7,920 bases of DNA from contig JANTGX010000093.1 of the NCBI GenBank assembly GCA_024762755.1, forward strand, positions 1-7,920. The letters run 5' to 3'. Positions within the stretch are counted from its first letter, which is position 1. Every line of letters begins with the position of its first letter. The notes under the pieces are model-generated. The model had not been told where the DNA came from, did no database searches, and was given only the letters and a program-made list of their open reading frames with translations. Positions 5,734 through 7,920 of this stretch are shown one piece after another. The stretch is from Gammaproteobacteria bacterium. GTDB taxonomy: Bacteria; Pseudomonadota; Gammaproteobacteria; SZUA-152. The translations under genes were made by a program, and so were the position numbers.

Positions 5734-6781
5734 TTCGCGCCGTTGGTTCTTTCTCGTCCTGCTGGCCGCGGGTGGATACCTGGTACACCTGTTGGCGCCG
5801 GTGCTCACCCCCTTCGTCACCGGGGCCCTGCTGGCCTACCTGGGCGACCCACTGGCTGATCGGCTGGAGGCCGCCGGCCTGTCGCGCAGCCTTTCCGTGG
5901 TGGTGGTGTTCCTGGTGATCCTGCTCCTGCTGCTGATCCTGCCGCTGATCCTGTTGCCGGCCCTGGAGGGACAGGTGACACGTCTGCTCGAGGCCCTGCC
6001 GCGCTACCTGGCCTGGGTACAGCAGCATGCGCTGCCCTGGCTCAGCAGTTCCCTCGGCCTGGATCTGCCCAATCTGGACTGGGCCACCCTCGAACAGGCC
6101 CTGCAGACCCACTGGCGCAAGGTGGGCGGGGTGGCGGCGGTGGTGGTGCAGACGGTCTCCCAGTCGGGCATGGCTCTGATGGGCTGGTTGGCCAATCTGG
6201 TGTTGATCCCGGTGGTCACCTTCTATCTGCTGCGCGACTGGGATGTGCTGATGGCCGATATCCGCGGCCTGTTGCCGCGTCGCCTGGAGCCGACGGTGGT
6301 GATGCTGGCGCGCCAGTCCGACGAGGTGCTGGGCGCCTTTCTGCGTGGCCAGTTGATGGTGATGCTGGGCCTGGCCACGGTCTATTCGGTGGGCCTGTGG
6401 CTGGTCGGGCTGGATCTCGCCCTGCTCCTCGGCAGCCTCGCCGGGCTGGTGAGTTTCGTCCCCTACCTGGGTTTCATCCTCGGCGTGGTGCTCGCCGGGG
6501 CGGCCGCGGTGATGCAGTTTCACGACCTGATCCACCTGGCCTATGTGCTGGCGGTGTTCGCTGTCGGGCAGACCCTCGAGAGTGTATTCTTCACGCCCTT
6601 GTTCGTCGGTGACAAGATCGGCCTGCACCCGGTGGCGGTGATCTTCGCCGTCATGGCCGGTGGCCAGTTGTACGGTTTCATCGGTGTGCTGCTGGCCCTG
6701 CCGGTGGCAGCCGTGGTGATGGTGCTGCTGCGCTATGTCCATCGGCGTTATACCGAAAGCGATCTGTACGCCGCCCCCTGA
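5726..6781 (+). CDS. AI-2E family transporter (PerM/YdiK-type membrane permease)
   Basis: A 351-aa polytopic inner-membrane protein of the AI-2E exporter family, which includes E. coli PerM and TqsA. Two hydrophobic stretches at about 8-39 are followed by one at 55-80, a large less hydrophobic loop (about 81-147) and helices near 148-169, 205-262 (more than one), 268-290 and 304-336. Family marks include LAYLGDPLADRLE (37-49), IPVVTFYLLRDWD (161-173) and the C-terminal FFTPLFVGDKIGLHPVAVIF (288-307) with GGQLYGFIGVLLALP (312-326). Substrates are known for few members (autoinducer-2, auxin-like compounds, sodium in some halophile relatives), so none is assigned here. The ATG at 5726 has an ideal Shine-Dalgarno and overlaps the upstream stop by 8 nt. 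hda follows after 22 nt. Confidence 0.92.
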   Translation: MSDSRRWFFLVLLAAGGYLVHLLAPVLTPFVTGALLAYLGDPLADRLEAAGLSRSLSVVVVFLVILLLLLILPLILLPALEGQVTRLLEALPRYLAWVQQHALPWLSSSLGLDLPNLDWATLEQALQTHWRKVGGVAAVVVQTVSQSGMALMGWLANLVLIPVVTFYLLRDWDVLMADIRGLLPRRLEPTVVMLARQSDEVLGAFLRGQLMVMLGLATVYSVGLWLVGLDLALLLGSLAGLVSFVPYLGFILGVVLAGAAAVMQFHDLIHLAYVLAVFAVGQTLESVFFTPLFVGDKIGLHPVAVIFAVMAGGQLYGFIGVLLALPVAAVVMVLLRYVHRRYTESDLYAAP

Positions 6782-6803
6782 CGGCGTGTCCGAATTGGAA
6801 GCC

Positions 6804-7511
6804 ATGTCTGCCGACCCCTCCACGCCGCAACAACTGCCGCTGCATTTCGCCTGGCGCGAGGGGCTGCACTTCGCCAACTATTGCCCCGGCGACAACCGGC
6901 CGGCGGTGGCCGCCCTGCGCGCGGCGGCGGAGGGGGCGGGGGAGCGTTTCGTGACCCTGTGGGGCGGCGCCGGGCTGGGCAAGAGCCACTTGTTGCAGGC
7001 CGCCTGCGAGGCGGCGGCGAGGCAGGGGCGGCGCGGTGCCTATCTGCCGCTGGCCGAGCTCGCTGCGCTCTCGCCGGCGGTGTTGGAGGGCCTGGAGGGG
7101 CTGGATCTGGTGTGCGTCGACGATCTGCAGGCGGTGGCCGGCGAGGCGGCGTGGGAGGAGGCCCTGTTTCACCTCTACAACCGCCTGCGCGAGGCCGATG
7201 GCAGCCTGATCGCCGCCGCCGATGCCAGCCCCGCGGGCCTCCCGCTGCGCCTGCCGGACCTGACCTCCCGTCTCGCCTGGGGGCCGGTCTACCGCCTGCA
7301 GCCCCTGGGTGATGCGGATCGTGCGGCGGCCTTGCAGGCGCGCGCCGCCGGCCGTGGCCTGCAATTGCCGGACGAGGTGGCGGCCTATCTGCTGCGCCAC
7401 TGCGCGCGCGATCTGCCTTCTTTGTATGCCCTGCTCGATCGCCTCGACCAGGCCTCCCTGGCCGAGCAGCGGCGCTTGACCATTCCCTTCGTGCGCGGCC
7501 TCATCGGCTGA
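6804..7511 (+). CDS. hda: DnaA regulatory inactivator Hda
   Basis: Hda is a DnaA-related AAA+ protein that binds the DNA-loaded sliding clamp after initiation and stimulates hydrolysis of DnaA-bound ATP, preventing re-initiation. The 235-aa product matches E. coli Hda in length and order. QQLPLHF (9-15) is the N-terminal clamp-binding motif. FANYCPGDN (23-31), GGAGLGKSHLL (54-64, Walker A), LVCVDDLQ (102-109, Walker B), LYNRLRE (124-130), LPDLTSRLAWG (150-160, box VII with R156) and RRLTIPFVRGLI (223-234) follow. Its Walker A has the canonical GKS, closer to DnaA than the GRS form of E. coli Hda. ATG 6804 is chosen because the clamp motif then falls at the normal place; ATG 6735 and GTG 6786 are in frame but would extend the N terminus. 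It is last in the rightward unit and convergent with wrbA. Confidence 0.95.
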   Translation: MSADPSTPQQLPLHFAWREGLHFANYCPGDNRPAVAALRAAAEGAGERFVTLWGGAGLGKSHLLQAACEAAARQGRRGAYLPLAELAALSPAVLEGLEGLDLVCVDDLQAVAGEAAWEEALFHLYNRLREADGSLIAAADASPAGLPLRLPDLTSRLAWGPVYRLQPLGDADRAAALQARAAGRGLQLPDEVAAYLLRHCARDLPSLYALLDRLDQASLAEQRRLTIPFVRGLIG

Positions 7512-7533
7512 ATGCCTTTGGCGCCGCCCGGCG

Positions 7534-7920
7534 TCACCCCTGCTGCAGACGGACGGCGAACTCGGCGACCCGCCGGCCGAGCGCCTGACAGAGTCGCTTT
7601 TCCTCATCGCTCAATGGATTGCGGTTGTCGACCCCGGCCAGGTGGCTGGCGCCGTAGGGCGTGCCGCCGCTGCGGGTGTGCATCAGGTCGGTCTCGGCAT
7701 AGGGCAGGCCGCAGAGCAACATGCCATGGTGTAGCAGGGGCAGCATCATGCTCAGCAAGGTGCTCTCCTGTCCGCCGTGCAGGCTGGAGGTGGAGGTGAA
7801 GACGGCAGCAGGCTTGCCGGCCAGGCCGCCGGAGAGCCATACGTCGCTGCTGCCGTCGATGAAGTATTTCATCGCCGCGGCCATGTTGCCGAAGCGTGTC
7901 GGGCTGCCGAGGATCAGGCC
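7534..7920 (-). CDS. wrbA: NAD(P)H:quinone oxidoreductase, WrbA type, C-terminal part (partial)
   Basis: The last 128 codons of a flavodoxin-fold quinone oxidoreductase; the start lies beyond the window. It enters in frame at GSPTRFGNMAA, the WrbA flavin-binding block. GKPAAVFTSTSSLHGGQEST then follows, a hallmark of WrbA that helps bind FMN and nicotinamide. LLHHGMLLCGLPY, SGGTPYGASHLAG and a final helix AGHR-like ALGRRVAEF complete the family. WrbA performs two-electron reduction of quinones with NAD(P)H, avoiding semiquinone radicals, as a cytoplasmic tetramer. Only 22 nt separate its TGA from that of hda, and I see no convincing terminator in that gap. From memory, wrbA also lies near hda in Pseudomonas, often beside arsC, so arsC or a DUF2069 gene could follow outside the window. 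Confidence 0.93.
   Translation of the reverse strand, partial: GLILGSPTRFGNMAAAMKYFIDGSSDVWLSGGLAGKPAAVFTSTSSLHGGQESTLLSMMLPLLHHGMLLCGLPYAETDLMHTRSGGTPYGASHLAGVDNRNPLSDEEKRLCQALGRRVAEFAVRLQQG

Noticed and set aside
5657..6877. A 406-codon minus-strand open frame antisense to the AI-2E permease gene.
   Set aside because: It is rich in Q, H and G, shows no recognisable domain and mirrors the codon bias of the permease gene, which has strong family motifs and an ideal ribosome binding site.
7512..7533. Possible terminator in the 22-nt gap between convergent hda and wrbA.
   Set aside because: Only a GGCGCC palindrome and GC-rich sequence are present; there is no stem of useful length and no T-tract.
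6678..7607. A 309-codon minus-strand open frame antisense to hda.
   Set aside because: Hda is clear on the + strand. The antisense product is arginine, glutamine and glycine rich without any motif.

Overview
The window is GC-rich, densely coding bacterial DNA. Gene content and order point to a gammaproteobacterium: purN and purM, a secreted DUF2066 protein, a CDP-alcohol phosphatidyltransferase, an AI-2E/PerM-type permease, hda, and wrbA close by. Hda and DUF2066 are largely gammaproteobacterial families. From memory, Pseudomonas has a similar purN-purM-DUF2066-hda-permease-wrbA neighbourhood. The strong GC bias and frequent GTG starts would suit a Chromatiales or Ectothiorhodospiraceae-like lineage, but that placement is inference.

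Layout. (1) 1-676 (+) is the C-terminal part of an ArnT/PMT-like membrane glycosyltransferase that starts upstream of the window. (2) 730-3720 (-) is a leftward unit read in the order purM, purN, VOC/glyoxalase-fold gene, PAP2 phosphatase. The last three genes are tightly packed, with 4-nt and 11-nt overlaps. A 105-bp gap between purM and purN holds a degenerate run of CGCAGAGG-type units. (3) 3721-3945 is a divergent promoter region with one plausible sigma70-type promoter in each direction. (4) 3946-7511 (+) is a rightward unit of DUF2066 protein, CDP-alcohol phosphatidyltransferase, AI-2E family permease and hda; three genes abut or overlap and hda follows after 22 nt. (5) 7534-7920 (-) is the C-terminal part of a WrbA-type NAD(P)H:quinone oxidoreductase, convergent with hda and running out of the window.

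How the genes work together. PurM and PurN are two enzymes of de novo purine synthesis, and the VOC and PAP2 genes are probably co-transcribed passengers. The rightward unit mixes envelope and lipid functions (secreted DUF2066 protein, phospholipid synthase, permease) with Hda, which inactivates DnaA-ATP after replication starts. I found no CRISPR array, mobile element, tRNA, rRNA or defence system. This looks like an ordinary housekeeping locus. The points most worth a second look are the eukaryotic-type cardiolipin-synthase resemblance of the CDP-alcohol phosphatidyltransferase, the purM-purN repeat, the purM leader hairpin, and the DnaA-like Walker A motif of Hda.
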